Below, one piece after another: positions 19,394-20,054 of a stretch of 20,054 nucleotides of DNA. The position numbers were made by a program, and so were the translations under genes. The stretch spans positions 1 to 20,054 of the forward strand of contig JAHFKE010000017.1 of assembly GCA_023245515.1 (NCBI GenBank), in the 5' to 3' direction. The stretch comes from Candidatus Levyibacteriota bacterium. Its GTDB lineage: Bacteria; Patescibacteriota; Microgenomatia; Levybacterales; UBA12049. Under the pieces are notes generated by a model that was not told the origin of the DNA, searched no databases, and worked only from the letters and a program-made list of their open reading frames with translations. How positions within the stretch are numbered: position 1 is the stretch's first letter; every line of letters begins with the position of its first letter.

Positions 19394-19996
19394 TTAGATA
19401 CCGCATGACGATCTTGATCTCGGATCCCAATAGCTCCACTTGTTAGTCTTCTGTCTTAGTTTTATGGCGTTATCCACCTGGAGGCTCCATACGACATAGC
19501 CGTTGTCAAACTGGCCATTTCCTTTGCCTGGGGGGTTCATTTGGTAGAGTCCGTATGCCCCTGCTCCACTGGTTGACGCTGCAAGAAAAGCGTTCGGGTT
19601 GTAATTGGATTCGGGTCCTGCTAGGCAAAACCATGCCTTTGACTGCCCCGCATCCTTTTCTTTAAGAAGCGCCATAAGCTTGTCTTTATCAAGAATCTTT
19701 TTGCCATTTGGATCAGACTTCACGTACTCGCACTTGGGATCGCCGTAATTTTTGCCTTTTTTGTCTCCAGGAAGCATGTTCATGAACTTTTTATACTCAG
19801 CGCTGCCACAGTCGTCTGTGCTTGGCTCAATGTTTCCAAGTGAGGCCCCCGCTCCGCCTGCACCATCTGGTGCTTTGCACCCAGCAGGGAGGACTGGCGG
19901 CTCTTTAGGGTCGCCGATCTTTGTTACCACGCAGTTGCTTTTTGCCGATGAAGCTCCCCCCCCTGCTTTGCAGACCCCGCCACAATTCTTACGTCG
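19394..19996 (-). CDS. Lysozyme-like (SLT-type) protein, 5' end missing or disrupted (pair 1)
   Basis: The frame is open from 19996 down to the TAA at 19394-19396. The protein carries a lysozyme-like domain with GPESNYNPNAF (the expected catalytic Glu in PES), AGAYGLYQMNPPG and WSYWDPRSRSSCGI, close to 13570-14256. Upstream is AKSNCVVTKIGDP, shared with the M15-like gene, preceded by NCGGVCKAGGG. A full gene should have a leader and Cys-rich region further upstream, but TGA at 19997-19999 and TAA at 20048-20050 interrupt this frame. GTG at 19930 could serve as a start, yet it lies inside the conserved SNCVV segment and gives no leader. A run of eight G at 19956-19963 may mark a frameshift. 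It is either a broken gene, a slippage-controlled gene, or a sequence error. The family 2 partner follows after four bases. Confidence 0.7.
   Translation of the reverse strand, partial: RRKNCGGVCKAGGGASSAKSNCVVTKIGDPKEPPVLPAGCKAPDGAGGAGASLGNIEPSTDDCGSAEYKKFMNMLPGDKKGKNYGDPKCEYVKSDPNGKKILDKDKLMALLKEKDAGQSKAWFCLAGPESNYNPNAFLAASTSGAGAYGLYQMNPPGKGNGQFDNGYVVWSLQVDNAIKLRQKTNKWSYWDPRSRSSCGI
19956..19963 (-). repeat. Eight-base G tract near the 5' end of the pair 1 gene
   Basis: Eight consecutive G on the minus strand (C on the plus strand) lie in the Gly-rich linker upstream of SNCVV. One extra G would join the downstream lysozyme frame to a different upstream frame that stays open to the window edge. 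Such tracts slip easily during replication and during sequencing. Confidence 0.6.
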
Positions 19997-20054
19997 TCAT
20001 CCACTTTGCCATGTACCTGTACTGACCCCGCAAGGACAGAGAGGTCTTTAGCAA

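Noticed and set aside
19946..20054. Possible alternative genetic code (TGA as Gly or Trp) to explain the in-frame TGA at 19997
   Set aside because: TGA clearly ends other genes here, including the ATGA rnpA-yidD overlap, the C39-PEGA overlap and the O-antigen ligase-like gene, and a TAA also interrupts the frame further upstream.

Overview
The window looks like the replication-origin region of a small-genome bacterium of the Candidate Phyla Radiation (Patescibacteria), possibly Microgenomates. The phylum is inferred from gene style (short, membrane-anchored, lineage-specific proteins; many starts without a ribosome binding site) and was not tested against a database. The core is the classic origin neighbourhood. 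rpmH-rnpA-yidD-yidC-jag runs leftward on the minus strand (4435 to 2347). dnaA and dnaN run rightward (7642 to 10277), with DnaA boxes in the dnaA promoter and in the dnaA-dnaN gap, the likely oriC.

Left edge (1-2170): two tandem paralogous two-helix membrane proteins that resemble VirB2/TrbC-type pilins, then a convergent O-antigen ligase/polymerase-like membrane protein. Between rpmH and dnaA sits a three-gene minus-strand group: a PafA-like Pup ligase family enzyme, a membrane-anchored cupredoxin-fold protein that has lost most copper ligands, and a membrane-anchored protein with 16 cysteines. No Pup-like protein or proteasome gene is visible here.

Right half (10284-19996): an almost unbroken minus-strand array of 14 genes that runs head-on toward the origin. 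It reads as seven consecutive gene pairs. The first gene of each pair is an exported protein with a peptidoglycan-hydrolase-type domain: three lysozyme-like transglycosylase domains, two LytM/M23-like, one M15-like and one C39-like. The second gene is a single-pass membrane protein with an external domain. The partner type follows the enzyme type without exception: transglycosylase with a Cys-pair protein, LytM or M15 with a second family, C39 with a PEGA-domain protein. Five of the exported proteins share a leader peptide and a conserved LRTFGY-type motif. The same five genes share a promoter (TTGTAA or TTGCCA, 17 bp, TATNAT-like) placed so close to the ATG that the mRNAs should be leaderless or nearly so. 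Both LytM domains and the C39 domain lack key catalytic residues, while the transglycosylase and M15 domains keep theirs.

Two readings fit this array. It may be a modular arsenal of wall-targeting exported effectors with cognate surface partners (immunity or anchoring proteins), as might suit an epibiotic cell living on a host. Or it may be a diversified cell-envelope remodelling and recognition system. The sequence cannot decide between them. The array is the most interesting content of the window.
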